In this document: positions 36,001 through 43,934 of the stretch, one piece after another
Position numbering within the stretch: position 1 is the first letter of the stretch
How the letters are laid out: every line of letters begins with the position of its first letter
DNA from: CAYZWU01 sp964482235
GTDB taxonomy: Bacteria > Planctomycetota > B15-G4 > CAYZWU01
NCBI GenBank assembly: GCA_964482235.1
Contig: CAYZWU010000021.1
Location: 1-64,000, forward strand
Direction: 5' to 3'
DNA length: 64,000 nt
The notes under the pieces: model-generated
The model's database searches: none
What the model was told of the DNA's origin: nothing
Seen by the model: the letters and a program-made list of their open reading frames with translations, nothing else
Position numbers and translations under genes: made by a program

Positions 36001-36125
36001 TGACGCACAAGTGGAAGACGCCCGGCACCTACAAGGTGAAGGTGCGGGCCAAGGACCAGTACGGCGCCATCACCGGCTGGTCGAAGGCCATCGAGATCAA
36101 CGTGGGGATTTCATCGGGCAAGTAG
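33012..36125 (+). CDS. Gingipain-like C25 cysteine peptidase with PKD repeats
   Basis: A 1037-aa secreted protein. A signal peptide (about 1-24) precedes a gingipain propeptide-like domain (about 30-240) and the C25 caspase-like catalytic domain (about 255-640). The catalytic His is His486 in HRDHGSETGW and the catalytic Cys is Cys518 in LSINCLTG. After about residue 715 come three PKD-like beta-sandwich repeats with DSDGDDVYFRFEWD, GSDPDGHDIFFKIHWG and TSDPEGDDVFYQFDWG. There is no Por-secretion C-terminal sorting domain; the protein ends soon after the last repeat. ATG 33012 is chosen because AAGGAG lies seven bases upstream. An AT-rich leader and a terminator hairpin suggest a single-gene transcript. 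Substrate specificity is not predictable here. Confidence 0.88.
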   Translation: MNRWLPLFLITLSVLLSGPVLADGNPSRKVEFSDSWGDPGFNLISQSKSGLEIVYSVPYVEFTEMSVDGKSYTNVSLPGAVLGKDAGLPNLPGVSRFFAFPQGATVTMDLLQSRSRTVKDLRILPAPPIPREDDDSPPVYIEDPAIYGSDDWFPNRPVLSSEPYSMRGVDVALLGITPFVYNPVKGELVIFTDIRIRVNFDGGDGVFGGSRLRSRWFEPMLKREIINFASLPALDAIQRPAGRGPGRDEECEYMIFIPNDPAFQTWAEVIRDFRVKQGISTNIFNIADLGGTANAIENKINSAYNNWTTPLAAVLLLGDTCDMPTRTWGGTCLSDNIYADVDGDDLPDVNVARITARSNSELSEMVGKFVDYETNPPTSGVFYNRPLFAGGWQTERWFILCTEVVYGFMANELGKNPRREYAIYSGSPGSEWSTNTNTHMIVDYFGPSGLGYIPATPAHLTDWSGNAAGVNSHINSGAFWVLHRDHGSETGWGEPDYSISDLYNLYTNDLPFVLSINCLTGKYDYNPESFAEAFHRLDHGALGLIAASNTSYSFVNDTFVFGIHDSMWPEFDPYNLTGSDEKVLMPGFANQFGKWYLESSSWPSNPGNKDITYHLFHMHGDAFTQIYSQVPQNLSVYHESLIDASATSFAVTVNNGSFIALTQDGEILGTADGTGGSVNVALNAPLSVGTMIVTITKPNYYRYEAQVVVDDTNYPPNLPSIDGPDEVIMGVLQPFTVETWDSDGDDVYFRFEWDEGPWSPSDWFGPYPENSPQVISHAWAMNSPAATTYEVHVQSMDDRNGNGIPDEGPEAESDWNSTHFWMVNRPPEATFTGETHQGYRNVEYTFTATGSDPDGHDIFFKIHWGDWESTDVMGPYPSGTTITMSHSYDEPGGVWPAVKVWDDHDCNGSHEGGTAVMSDTWYLNILNQTPAVPNLNAKVTAGPVYYAFAFGTSTSDPEGDDVFYQFDWGEKNHLLGQIQPNNWIGPYSTDPVQLAKVTHKWKTPGTYKVKVRAKDQYGAITGWSKAIEINVGISSGK

Positions 36126-36158
36126 CGACGCTTGACCTCGCCTGATCCCCCATCAACT

Positions 36159-36203
36159 GGCGGCACGAATCGATCCATCGGATCGGCTCGTGCCGCCTTT
36201 GTC
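36159..36203 (+). terminator. Likely intrinsic terminator of the C25 peptidase gene
   Basis: A perfect 10-bp GC-rich arm pair (36159-36168 with 36188-36197), with extra partial pairing inside the loop, is followed directly by TTTGT. It lies 34 bases past the stop codon. Confidence 0.65.
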
Positions 36204-36440
36204 ATTACATGTGAACAAGCAACACTACTTAGCTGGCACTACGTATAGCATTTCATCCGGCAGATGGTTTTCCTTTCGAGCACTGCTGGATAAGAATACC
36301 GCTCATTCTTGTCTCCTTCTCTTACTCCAAAAAAAAAATCAAAGCCGCAGATGAATACCACATTTTGATATAATCATATCGCTTCATCAAAGAAGACTTC
36401 GAGTTCCACAATACACCCCAACGGAAGAAGGAGAACTACC
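36204..36440 (+). other. AT-rich leader region of the cytochrome gene
   Basis: With the terminator before it, this makes a gene-free stretch of just over 300 bases between the peptidase and cytochrome genes. It is clearly less GC-rich than its surroundings, contains a nine-to-ten-base A-tract near 36330 and a consensus -10 box (separate entry). No coding frame or repeat was seen. Confidence 0.5.
36346..36374 (+). promoter_or_regulatory. Candidate promoter of the multiheme cytochrome gene
   Basis: A perfect TATAAT (36369-36374) lies 67 bases before the cytochrome ATG in an AT-rich setting, with an A-tract upstream that could act as an UP element. The -35 position at normal spacing (36346-36351) does not match consensus, so the call rests on the -10 box and composition. 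Confidence 0.45.
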
Positions 36441-38570
36441 ATGCTTCTGAAGCGAGTCTGCCGTTTCGCTGCACTCTCTCTCTTTGCCGTCGTGCTGGTC
36501 GGGATCTCGCTGGCCTGGACTCCCCTTCCCGTCGAGGACGACCCCCTCGTCAGGTTGCCCGGCACCCAGCCCGGCCAGGGTGTTTCGCTGGAGGGGCCGC
36601 ACAGGTGCCTGAACTGCCACGGCGACTATGACCATGCCGTGGAACCGGGCTTCAGCTGGAAGGGATCGATGATGGCCCAGGCGGCCCGGGACTTCCTCTT
36701 CTGGACGTGCATGACGGTGGCCGCCCAGGATTCGATCTGGGCCGTGGGCACGCCGAACGCCTGCGACATCTGCGAACGCTGCCACTTCCCCGAGGGATGG
36801 CTCGAGAACCGCTCCGATCCTCCCAACGCCACGGCGATGACAGGGAGCGATTACGACGGTGTCCATTGCGATTTCTGCCACCAGATGTGGAATCCCTTCT
36901 TCGAGGACACCTACAGCGGGGTACGGGAAGGCAGCGACTGGGTCGATTACTGGGACGAGGCCGGCGGTCTCTCGCAGCCCATGGCCGATGAAACGTACCA
37001 GGAGGACATGCTCCAGTCGCACGCCATGCTGCTCTTCAACGGCTCACCCTTCTTCGGTCCGGACAACAGGCCCTCCAGCGCCGCCTATATCGAAAACGGA
37101 GCCGGACAGTTCTTCGTGAGCACGGGAGGAGAAAAGCGGTCGTCCTACGCCGATGCCAATGCCAAGCATCAGATGCTCTACAGCCGCTACAACAAGAGCA
37201 AGTACTACTGCTCGTCGTGCCACGACGTGTCCAATCCCGTCCTGGCCAACCTGGGACAGAGCGGAAACGATCCGCTCACCACGGAAACCGATCCGGCCTT
37301 CTCCTACTACCACGTGGAGCGGACCTTCTCGGAGTTCATGCTCTCCGACTACGCGATCCAGGGCGGCACCCCGGGAATCGGGCCCTTTGCTCCTGACGTG
37401 TTCGAGACGTCCTATCCGAACAACTACGTGGCCAAGTGCCAGGATTGCCACATGAAGGACGTTGTCGGCTACGGCTGCAACAAGAACGGCATTCCGCTCC
37501 GGCCCGACGAAAGCACGGAGCATCCAAACAGCGGCCTGCCGCTCCACGATCTCACGGGGGGAAACGCCTGGGTGACCGCCGTGCTCGCCAGCGCCGTGCC
37601 AGGCTCGGCCAACCATGATCCCGTGAACGAGCAGCTTCTCTCCCAGGGGCCGGCCGTTCTCACCCTCGACCTCACACAGGGGGAGGGGCTCGATGCCGAG
37701 GCGCTGCTCGCCGGAGCGGACCGCGCCATGCTGCAGCTGAAGATGGCGGCCGCCATCGAGGATATCGAGATCGAGCCGATCGAGAACGAGCTCTCCTTCA
37801 GGATCCAGAACCAGACCGGACACAAGCTGATCTCCGGCTTCCCCGAGGGACGGCGCATGTTCGTCAATGTCAAGGTCTGGTCCGGGAACGCCCTGATCCA
37901 CGAGGTCAATCCCTACGACTACACCGTTGGAACCCTGAAGGGCCTTCCGCCCGAGTACTCGCCCAACAGCCCGCCCCTGGGACCGGACGAGATCCACCTG
38001 GACGAGCTGGTCTACGAGATCCATCCCAGGAGCGACCTCACCGGCGAGGATGAAACGTTCCACATCGCCCTGGCCACGGGGCGCTACAAGGACAACCGGA
38101 TTCCGCCCATGGGATTTCGCATCGACGATGCTCCGGCCCGACTCTGCGAGCCGGTCTGGCACGGCGTTTCCGATCCCGGCTACTTCTCGGACGAGGAGTA
38201 CGCCGGCGGATACGACGAGGTGGAGATCGACATCCCTTCCGGCGGCGACCGCGCCGAGATCACGCTCTACTACCAGACAACGAGCCGCGAGTACGTCGAG
38301 TTCCTGCGCGACGAGATCAACGGCGTGGGTGATACGCTTTCCAGCCCAACGCCCTCGGGCGAGCCGGAGGCCTACATCATCCAGACCGATCCCTTCTTCT
38401 CGCAGCTCAAGGCCTGGGGGGACACGATGTGGCAGCTCTGGGAGCACAACATGAACGTCCCGGGCGCCGCACCGTTCGTGATGGTGCAGGCGAGTTTCGA
38501 TCTGCCGAGCGGAAATCCCCTTCCGGCACCGGCGGCTCCGCCGCCTCAGAATCTCAAGCCGCCGAAGTAG
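36441..38570 (+). CDS. Exported pentaheme c-type cytochrome
   Basis: A 709-aa protein with an N-terminal signal/anchor (about 8-25) and five CxxCH heme-binding motifs: CLNCH (56-60), CERCH (111-115), CDFCH (143-147), CSSCH near 257 and CQDCH near 335. All lie in the first half. The second half is a beta-rich domain without hemes (SFRIQNQTGHKLISGFPEGRRMF, VEIDIPSGG). The TGHKLISGFPEGRR motif is typical of large multiheme cytochromes of metagenomic bacteria. It probably works in the periplasm or on the surface. GAAGGAG lies about seven bases before the ATG. The electron donor is unknown; no CymA- or porin-like partner is adjacent. Confidence 0.88.
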   Translation: MLLKRVCRFAALSLFAVVLVGISLAWTPLPVEDDPLVRLPGTQPGQGVSLEGPHRCLNCHGDYDHAVEPGFSWKGSMMAQAARDFLFWTCMTVAAQDSIWAVGTPNACDICERCHFPEGWLENRSDPPNATAMTGSDYDGVHCDFCHQMWNPFFEDTYSGVREGSDWVDYWDEAGGLSQPMADETYQEDMLQSHAMLLFNGSPFFGPDNRPSSAAYIENGAGQFFVSTGGEKRSSYADANAKHQMLYSRYNKSKYYCSSCHDVSNPVLANLGQSGNDPLTTETDPAFSYYHVERTFSEFMLSDYAIQGGTPGIGPFAPDVFETSYPNNYVAKCQDCHMKDVVGYGCNKNGIPLRPDESTEHPNSGLPLHDLTGGNAWVTAVLASAVPGSANHDPVNEQLLSQGPAVLTLDLTQGEGLDAEALLAGADRAMLQLKMAAAIEDIEIEPIENELSFRIQNQTGHKLISGFPEGRRMFVNVKVWSGNALIHEVNPYDYTVGTLKGLPPEYSPNSPPLGPDEIHLDELVYEIHPRSDLTGEDETFHIALATGRYKDNRIPPMGFRIDDAPARLCEPVWHGVSDPGYFSDEEYAGGYDEVEIDIPSGGDRAEITLYYQTTSREYVEFLRDEINGVGDTLSSPTPSGEPEAYIIQTDPFFSQLKAWGDTMWQLWEHNMNVPGAAPFVMVQASFDLPSGNPLPAPAAPPPQNLKPPK

Positions 38571-38648
38571 CGGACGCTTGGGGAGAAGTTGACGATGCAA
38601 CGAGGTTGCATTTCGAATCCGGTGAACCGGTTGCATAGTCTTATGCTT

Positions 38649-38677
38649 TTGCTGACATATAAAATCAAAACTATTAT
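38649..38677 (+). promoter_or_regulatory. Candidate sigma-70 promoter of the small secreted protein gene
   Basis: TTGCTG and TATTAT are separated by exactly 17 bases in an AT-rich stretch, 62 bases before the ATG. The -10 box matches consensus at five of six positions and the -35 box at three of six. A 7-bp hairpin just upstream (38595-38611) may end the cytochrome transcript. Confidence 0.5.
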
Positions 38678-38739
38678 TCTCATTAGAATGTACCGTATCC
38701 ACCAAATCATATCTCATTGAAAGTAAAGGACCTGAGACG

Positions 38740-39297
38740 ATGCGCAGACTGACCATGATTACAGCTGTTTTCTGTTTTCTCGCCCTGATCGCCGGAAACG
38801 CCAACTCACAGGATCGGGACAACCGGTTCAAAACGGACCTGATCGCCGGCCAGCACGATGATGTAGGTTCTATCAGCGTCTGGAACGATTCGCAGTATCT
38901 CTACGTGAAGTTCAAGACCAGATGGGGTGTCCGGCTGACGGAGAGCCACCTGCATGTTGCCACGGGCCTGGACGGGATTCCACAGACCAAGAAAGGCAAT
39001 CCCATTCCCGGGCAGTTCGATCACAAGACGGACCACTGCTTCTGGGTTCGCAAGTACACCTACAAGATCCCCCTGGAATCCGGCTGGACACCGGGCACCG
39101 AGCTCTTCATCGCCGGTCACGCCGAGGTCTTCATGTGGTGGCTGGGCAACTGCTGCCGGTTCGAGAGTGCCTGGGGTGAAGGTGACGACTTCCCCGGGAA
39201 AAACTGGGCCATGTACTTCAAGTACACGGTGACCTGCGACGATTCGAAGGGAAATGGTTTCAAGAATCCCGGAGGAGAAGAGGGAGAGAGCGAGTAG
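38740..39297 (+). CDS. Small secreted protein of unknown function
   Basis: A 185-aa protein with a signal peptide (cut near ANSQD). The mature part is a single beta-rich domain with the pattern LIAGQHDDVGSISVWND, LYVKFKT, RLTESHLHVATG, KKGNPIPGQF and IAGHAEVF. This pattern resembles a module found in secreted proteins of many environmental bacteria, usually without assigned function. Two adjacent cysteines (GNCCRF) lie near the end. It has its own candidate promoter, and AAGGA lies upstream of the ATG. I do not recognise a biochemical role. Confidence 0.7.
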   Translation: MRRLTMITAVFCFLALIAGNANSQDRDNRFKTDLIAGQHDDVGSISVWNDSQYLYVKFKTRWGVRLTESHLHVATGLDGIPQTKKGNPIPGQFDHKTDHCFWVRKYTYKIPLESGWTPGTELFIAGHAEVFMWWLGNCCRFESAWGEGDDFPGKNWAMYFKYTVTCDDSKGNGFKNPGGEEGESE

Positions 39298-39531
39298 CTC
39301 GACTTTCGATCCCGAAACGCTGTTTGAACGCCGGCTCAGACCGTGGCAACGCGCGCCTGTGTCCGGCGTTTTTCCATGCCACGCTGGAATTGGAGGTGGA
39401 AGCAGAATCGAAAGAAGAGGTGGCCGCAGGAGGTCGCATCAAGTAGAGTCGAATCGTTGCGGATCTTTGGAGGAACCGGCCGGTACCAGCCCCGGTCGGG
39501 ACAGGAAGACACTCGCCAGGGGGAATATCCT

Positions 39532-41028
39532 TTGGACTCGAAAACATTCCAGCGCATCAAGCAGATTTTCAGGGAAGTCGTCGCTCTTGCCCCTGAAGAC
39601 CGGTCCGGATTTCTTGATTCGGCCTGCGAGGGGGATCGGCTGATCCGTGCCGAAGTGGACAAGCTGCTGGAGGTGGCGGGCGAGGAGGACAGCTTTCTCG
39701 AAAGACCGGCCATCGATCCCCGTCCGGCCGGTTCGTCGGATTCCGATCTCGTGGGAACGCGGATCGGCCGCTACCGGATAGAGCGCCTCATCTCGTCTGG
39801 CGGAATGGGGACGGTCTACCAGGCGATCCAGGACCATCCGAGGCGCGCCGTGGCGATCAAGGTGCTGAAGGAAGCGATTCTGAGCCAGTCCATCCTGAGA
39901 CGCTTCGAGTACGAGGCGCAGATCCTGGCCAGATTGAAACATCCCGGTATCGCCCAGGTGATCGAGGCCGGCTCCTTCGCCCGGGGCGGCGACTCGCGCG
40001 AGGGTGTCGGGTCGCAGCTTCCCTACCTTGTCATGGAACTCATCCCGGAAGCCCTGTCGATCACCGATTATGCCCGCAGGAAGGAACTCGAGATAGGAGA
40101 GCGGTTCGGTCTCTTCATCCAGGCCTGCGGCGCCGTGCACCATGGACACCAGAACGGGATCATCCACCGGGATCTCAAGCCGAGCAACATGCTGGTGGAC
40201 AGCCGGGGTCAGGTGAAGATCATCGACTACGGCGTGGCCCGGGCCACCGATTCGGATATCGCCGTGACAACGGCGCATACCCAGGTGGGCGAGCTCATCG
40301 GCACGCTGCAGTACATGTCGCCCGAGCAGTGCGAGGCCGACCCTCACAACATCGACATCCGCAGCGACATCTACGCTCTCGGCGTCGTCCTCTACGAGCT
40401 GATCTGCGGCGAGCTCCCCTATGACGTTCGCAAAGCCTCCCTCATCGAAGCGACCCGTCTGATCCGCGAGGAGCAGCCCAAAAAGCCGTCCACAGTAAAT
40501 CGTATCCTGCGGGGCGACATTGAGACGATCGCCCTCAAAGCCCTGGAAAAGGAGCGCTCGCGCCGCTACCAGACCGTGGCTGATTTCAAGGAGGACATCG
40601 AGCGTCACCTGGCGGGCGAGGTGATCCTCGCCAGGCCGGCAGGACCGGCCACGAGGATCTGGAAGCGCGCACGGCGCAACCCGGTGCTCAGCGCCGCGCT
40701 TCTCGTGGCGGTCCTGGCAGTGCTGACCGTTGCGGTCGTGATCCCCTGGAACATCGCCGCCACGGAATCGGAGAAGAGCAGGATCGAGAAGTCGGCCCGG
40801 ATCGCAATCGAGAAGGAACGCAATGATGCCGTTGCCGCGGAAAAGGACGCGCAGAAACAGAAGAAACACGCCGAGGAGCAGGCCGACCTGGCTAACGAGC
40901 GCTTCCGGAAGATCATCCGGCTCTCGGACGTGAAACGCCTCGCAGATCTCGAGGAGAGGGCAGCCCGGCTCTGGCCCCCCTACCCGGAAAACGAGGACGA
41001 GCTGGCATCGTGGATCCGCACGGCCTAG
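39532..41028 (+). CDS. Membrane Ser/Thr protein kinase, N-terminal part of an interrupted kinase-FGE-like gene
   Basis: A 498-aa Hanks-type kinase. An N-terminal helical region (FQRIKQIFREVVALAPEDRSGFL ... RAEVDKLLEVA) is of the kind seen in many planctomycete-type kinases. The kinase domain (about 80-345) has SSGGMGTVY, VAIK, HRDLKPSN at 212-219, DYG in place of DFG, and GTLQYMSPEQ. One transmembrane helix (about 385-405) is followed by a charged coiled coil. The frame ends in TAG at 41026, but the same frame continues for 486 codons into an FGE-like domain (next entry), so the full gene was probably 39532-42489. The TTG start is chosen from the GGGGG ribosome site and the family N-terminus; longer GTG starts add unlikely sequence. 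An upstream promoter was not identified. Confidence 0.75.
   Translation: MDSKTFQRIKQIFREVVALAPEDRSGFLDSACEGDRLIRAEVDKLLEVAGEEDSFLERPAIDPRPAGSSDSDLVGTRIGRYRIERLISSGGMGTVYQAIQDHPRRAVAIKVLKEAILSQSILRRFEYEAQILARLKHPGIAQVIEAGSFARGGDSREGVGSQLPYLVMELIPEALSITDYARRKELEIGERFGLFIQACGAVHHGHQNGIIHRDLKPSNMLVDSRGQVKIIDYGVARATDSDIAVTTAHTQVGELIGTLQYMSPEQCEADPHNIDIRSDIYALGVVLYELICGELPYDVRKASLIEATRLIREEQPKKPSTVNRILRGDIETIALKALEKERSRRYQTVADFKEDIERHLAGEVILARPAGPATRIWKRARRNPVLSAALLVAVLAVLTVAVVIPWNIAATESEKSRIEKSARIAIEKERNDAVAAEKDAQKQKKHAEEQADLANERFRKIIRLSDVKRLADLEERAARLWPPYPENEDELASWIRTA
41026..41028 (+). other. Single in-frame TAG separating kinase and FGE-like parts
   Basis: The TAG lies in the middle of a helical stretch (SWIRTA, stop, DLLGRLGLHEETL). 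Both sides are in the same frame and read as continuous protein. CAG to TAG would be one base change. Nonsense mutation, sequencing error, readthrough and regulated termination all remain possible. Confidence 0.85.
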
Positions 41029-41067
41029 GATCTGCTCGGGCGCCTCGGTCTCCACGAGGAGACGCTG

Positions 41068-42489
41068 ATGATCCTTCGTGAGGAATCCCACACCTATGAC
41101 GAGGAGAGCGAGCGGCGCGACAGTGAGACGCATGCCAGGTGGACGGAGCTCACGGATCTCCGGCATGCACTGAACTGCCAGGCGTCATTTCTCGAAGAAA
41201 TTTCCGCCGAGATCGCTGCCATCGAGGAAAAAGGCGAAGAGCCTGTGCCCCCCTCCTTGACGAGGGAACGGGAAAAGTACGAAAAGGAGGTGGCCGAGCT
41301 GAAGAAGCAGGTCGAGGAGCTCGAGTCCATCGTGTCGGAAAGACGCACCTGGGGATTCGACGACATGGAAACGTCGTGGCAGCACGACATGCTGGCCGGC
41401 CTGGCCCGGGGCCTGAAACGCCTGGCCGATCCTGACGAGGGAGACCTCGAGAGCGTCAGGCAGCGGCTGAGCTTCGCCTCCACCATCGAGCAGAGGAGCG
41501 TGCTGGATCATCAGGAAGCCTGGGATCGGATCCTGGCCGCCATCAGGGATCGAGAGGAGAACCCGGCCTACGACGGGCAGGAGATCAGCTACCAGATCGG
41601 CCTCGTCCCTCTCGGCCGGGATCCGCAGTCCGGACTGTTCGAATTCGTCCACCTTCTGACGGGCGACATCCCCGGCCGCGATTCGGAGGGAAGGCTCGAT
41701 ATCAGGGAAGAGACCGGCCTTGTCCTCGTTCTCATCCCGGGAGGTTCCTACTCCAGGGGGGCGGTCAGACCGTCGAGCAGGTACAAGCCCGGATCGCCCA
41801 ACGTCGACCCTTACGCTGCCCCGTACGAGGGGCCGGTCAAGAAGGTGACGATCAGCCCCTTTTTCCTTTCCAAGTACGAAATGACACAAGCGCAATGGCT
41901 CCGATTCATCGGGCGCAACCCGAGCTACTACATACCGGAGTACTCCTTCGGCGGAAAGAAGCACTCGCTGCTTCACCCGGTGGAGAACGTGAGCTGGTAC
42001 GACTGCGCCGAGGCTCTCCATCGGCTGAAGCTCCGCCTACCCACCGAGGCCGAGTGGGAGTATGCCTGCCGTGCCGGCACGAGAACCATTTGGTACACGG
42101 GAAACGACAAGGAATCGCTCATCGGCGCGGCCAACATCCTGGACAGGTTCTGCAAGGAGAACATCAGCTTCGATTTGCCTTTCGAGGAGTGGATCGATGA
42201 CGGCTGGGTGGCTCACGCTCCGGTTGGGTCCTACAGGCCGAACGCCTTCGGCTTGCACGACATGCACGGCAACGTGAGCGAATGGTGCCGCGACACGATG
42301 CACAGCTACTACTTCGCTCCAACGGACGGGACGGCCTACGTGCAGCTGAGCTTGAACCGCCAGGTCCACCGGGGAGGGCAGTTCCGGGATCAGGCCAAGG
42401 ATACGCGCTCGGCCTACAGGGAGAGAACCGACTGCGACGCCCGCACGATCGTCACCGGTGTGCGGCCCGCCTGCTTCATCCGGGATTAG
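41068..42489 (+). CDS. FGE/SUMF1-like domain protein, C-terminal part of the interrupted kinase gene
   Basis: From the first ATG after the TAG this gives 473 aa. Residues 1-170 are mostly coiled coil (EKYEKEVAELKKQVEELESIV). From about 215 to the end it is a formylglycine-generating-enzyme-like domain: LVLIPGGSY, PFFLSKYEMTQAQWLRFIG, ENVSWYDCAEAL, RLPTEAEWEYACRAGT, GLHDMHGNVSEWC, RGGQFRD and GVRPA. The cysteine pair that does the chemistry in true FGEs, normally after the RGGS stretch, is absent (RGGQFRDQAKDTRSAYR), so a binding rather than catalytic role is likely. GAGGAG six bases before the ATG could allow reinitiation, so this part may still be made separately. Confidence 0.75.
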   Translation: MILREESHTYDEESERRDSETHARWTELTDLRHALNCQASFLEEISAEIAAIEEKGEEPVPPSLTREREKYEKEVAELKKQVEELESIVSERRTWGFDDMETSWQHDMLAGLARGLKRLADPDEGDLESVRQRLSFASTIEQRSVLDHQEAWDRILAAIRDREENPAYDGQEISYQIGLVPLGRDPQSGLFEFVHLLTGDIPGRDSEGRLDIREETGLVLVLIPGGSYSRGAVRPSSRYKPGSPNVDPYAAPYEGPVKKVTISPFFLSKYEMTQAQWLRFIGRNPSYYIPEYSFGGKKHSLLHPVENVSWYDCAEALHRLKLRLPTEAEWEYACRAGTRTIWYTGNDKESLIGAANILDRFCKENISFDLPFEEWIDDGWVAHAPVGSYRPNAFGLHDMHGNVSEWCRDTMHSYYFAPTDGTAYVQLSLNRQVHRGGQFRDQAKDTRSAYRERTDCDARTIVTGVRPACFIRD

Positions 42490-42544
42490 CGTCGAATCGT
42501 ATCCTGCAGGCAATCCTGATGAGAGAATCCCCTCATGACGTTGC

Positions 42545-43738
42545 TCAGGATTCCTTGCCCGCCGATGGACCAACCTCAGTCTTCTCCCGGCTCAAGGAAA
42601 GCATCTCGACAGGATCGAGCGATCTCACTCCTTCGACGTCCTGCGGCTCAAGGCTCAGGAGGCAGGGTTCGAAATCCGGATGGCGACGGTTGAACTCGAA
42701 GATTCCTTTCAACTGAGCAGTCGTGGCCTTTTGTGTCTTGACCTCGATCGCCCAGCGCTGGTTCTCGGGCCCGATCACCACGAAATCCACTTCGAAATCG
42801 CGGTGCTTCCAGTAATACGTCTCCCATCCGGCCTCGATGAAACGCGCCCCGACGGCGTTTTCAAAATAACGGCCGAACCGCTCAGGCTCCAGTGTCTGGT
42901 AGACAGGTCTCTCGAAAGCACGAATCAACCCGTTGTCGTGAATGATGAGCTTGGGAATGCTCTTCTTCGAACGAAGCGTCGTTTCGGAATACTTCTGTAC
43001 CGCTGTCACAAGAAATGCTTCCGCAAGAAGCTGAAGATAGTTGCTCAGTGTCGGCAAGCTTCCTTTGCTCTGCAGATTCCCCTGGATTTTCTGAAGACTG
43101 ACAACCTGTGCCGGCAGTGACACGGCCGCTCCAAATACCTGCCGCAGCAAGGCAGGATTATCAACGGGATGAAGCTGGAGAAGATCGCGGCCCAGGGCCG
43201 GCTCCACAATGGCATCTCTCACGTAGCTGCCCCAACGTGGAAGATCGTCGAGAAATGGAGCGGCGCCAGGATAGCACCCGTACTCGATGAACGATTCAAG
43301 GATCAACCCGAAAGTATCCCTTGCTTCCTTGCAGTTCCAGTGGTCGGCACGAATGATCTCGAAGCGTCCGGCAAGCGACTCCTTCAAGCCCTTCTCGACA
43401 AGAAGAGATGACGATCCCGTGACAACTACCTTCATGTCCGACGATTCGTCCCAGAGATTCTTCAGCATCTCGCTCCATCCTGGGATTTTCTGGATCTCAT
43501 CCACAGCAAGCAGTCTGGAAGAATCAGTCTCTGCTTCCTTCCACCACTCGGCCAGAACCTCGAAGCTCATCGGGATCGGATAGTCTGCGGTGTGATAAAT
43601 CCCCTGATCAGCCAATGCCGCTTTCAAGGCGGTTGTCTTTCCCACCTGCCTGGGACCTACCATGACCTGTATCAAGGGCGAGGATTCCTTGATTCGGGAG
43701 GACAGGAGCTCAACCAAGTATCTATTTTTTTGTTTCAT
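42545..43738 (-). CDS. AAA ATPase with DUF4143 domain
   Basis: A 397-aa protein with Walker A VGPRQVGKTT, Walker B LLAVDEIQKI and sensor VVVTGSSSLL (about 25-170), followed by a DUF4143 region with the restriction-endonuclease-like core (EVDFVVIG ... WAIEVKTQK). These stand-alone ATPases are widespread, patchily distributed and of unknown function, often in accessory or defence-like regions. The gene is less GC-rich than its neighbours, lies opposite to the kinase gene and has its own palindromic promoter region, all consistent with acquisition by transfer. The ExK-type core residues are present. Confidence 0.88.
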   Translation of the reverse strand: MKQKNRYLVELLSSRIKESSPLIQVMVGPRQVGKTTALKAALADQGIYHTADYPIPMSFEVLAEWWKEAETDSSRLLAVDEIQKIPGWSEMLKNLWDESSDMKVVVTGSSSLLVEKGLKESLAGRFEIIRADHWNCKEARDTFGLILESFIEYGCYPGAAPFLDDLPRWGSYVRDAIVEPALGRDLLQLHPVDNPALLRQVFGAAVSLPAQVVSLQKIQGNLQSKGSLPTLSNYLQLLAEAFLVTAVQKYSETTLRSKKSIPKLIIHDNGLIRAFERPVYQTLEPERFGRYFENAVGARFIEAGWETYYWKHRDFEVDFVVIGPENQRWAIEVKTQKATTAQLKGIFEFNRRHPDFEPCLLSLEPQDVEGVRSLDPVEMLSLSREKTEVGPSAGKES

Positions 43739-43762
43739 ACCAAGAGGTTACGGAGGAGTAGA

Positions 43763-43794
43763 CATTTTGTAAAGCACGTTTTATAAAATGCAAA
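43763..43794 (-). promoter_or_regulatory. Candidate promoter with overlapping palindrome for the AAA ATPase gene
   Basis: On the minus strand TTTGCA (43794-43789) and TACAAA (43771-43766) are 17 bases apart. An imperfect palindrome (43763-43790, 11 of 14 half-site positions paired) covers the spacer and -10 box, the normal place for a repressor site. The start codon is about 28 bases downstream. Confidence 0.35.
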
Positions 43795-43934
43795 CCCGGG
43801 ATTTCATCAAAGTTGTTACCCGGTACGCTGACAGCCAAATACCTGTATTGAGAACTATATCAATATAGGCAAACTAGAAGGATTCTGTTGATATGCTGGC
43901 ATTTCTACGAACAGGAAGACCTGAATGATGAGCA

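Noticed and set aside
33177..36008. Very long open frame on the minus strand opposite the C25 peptidase
   Set aside because: It is a mirror of the GC-rich codon pattern of the real gene. Its translation is Val/Gly/Asp/Arg-rich without motifs, and the plus strand has a full peptidase with catalytic residues.
41026..41028. TAG as a pyrrolysine codon
   Set aside because: There are no pylT/pylS genes or methylamine methyltransferases in the window, and kinase-FGE fusions are not known to use pyrrolysine. A nonsense change is simpler.
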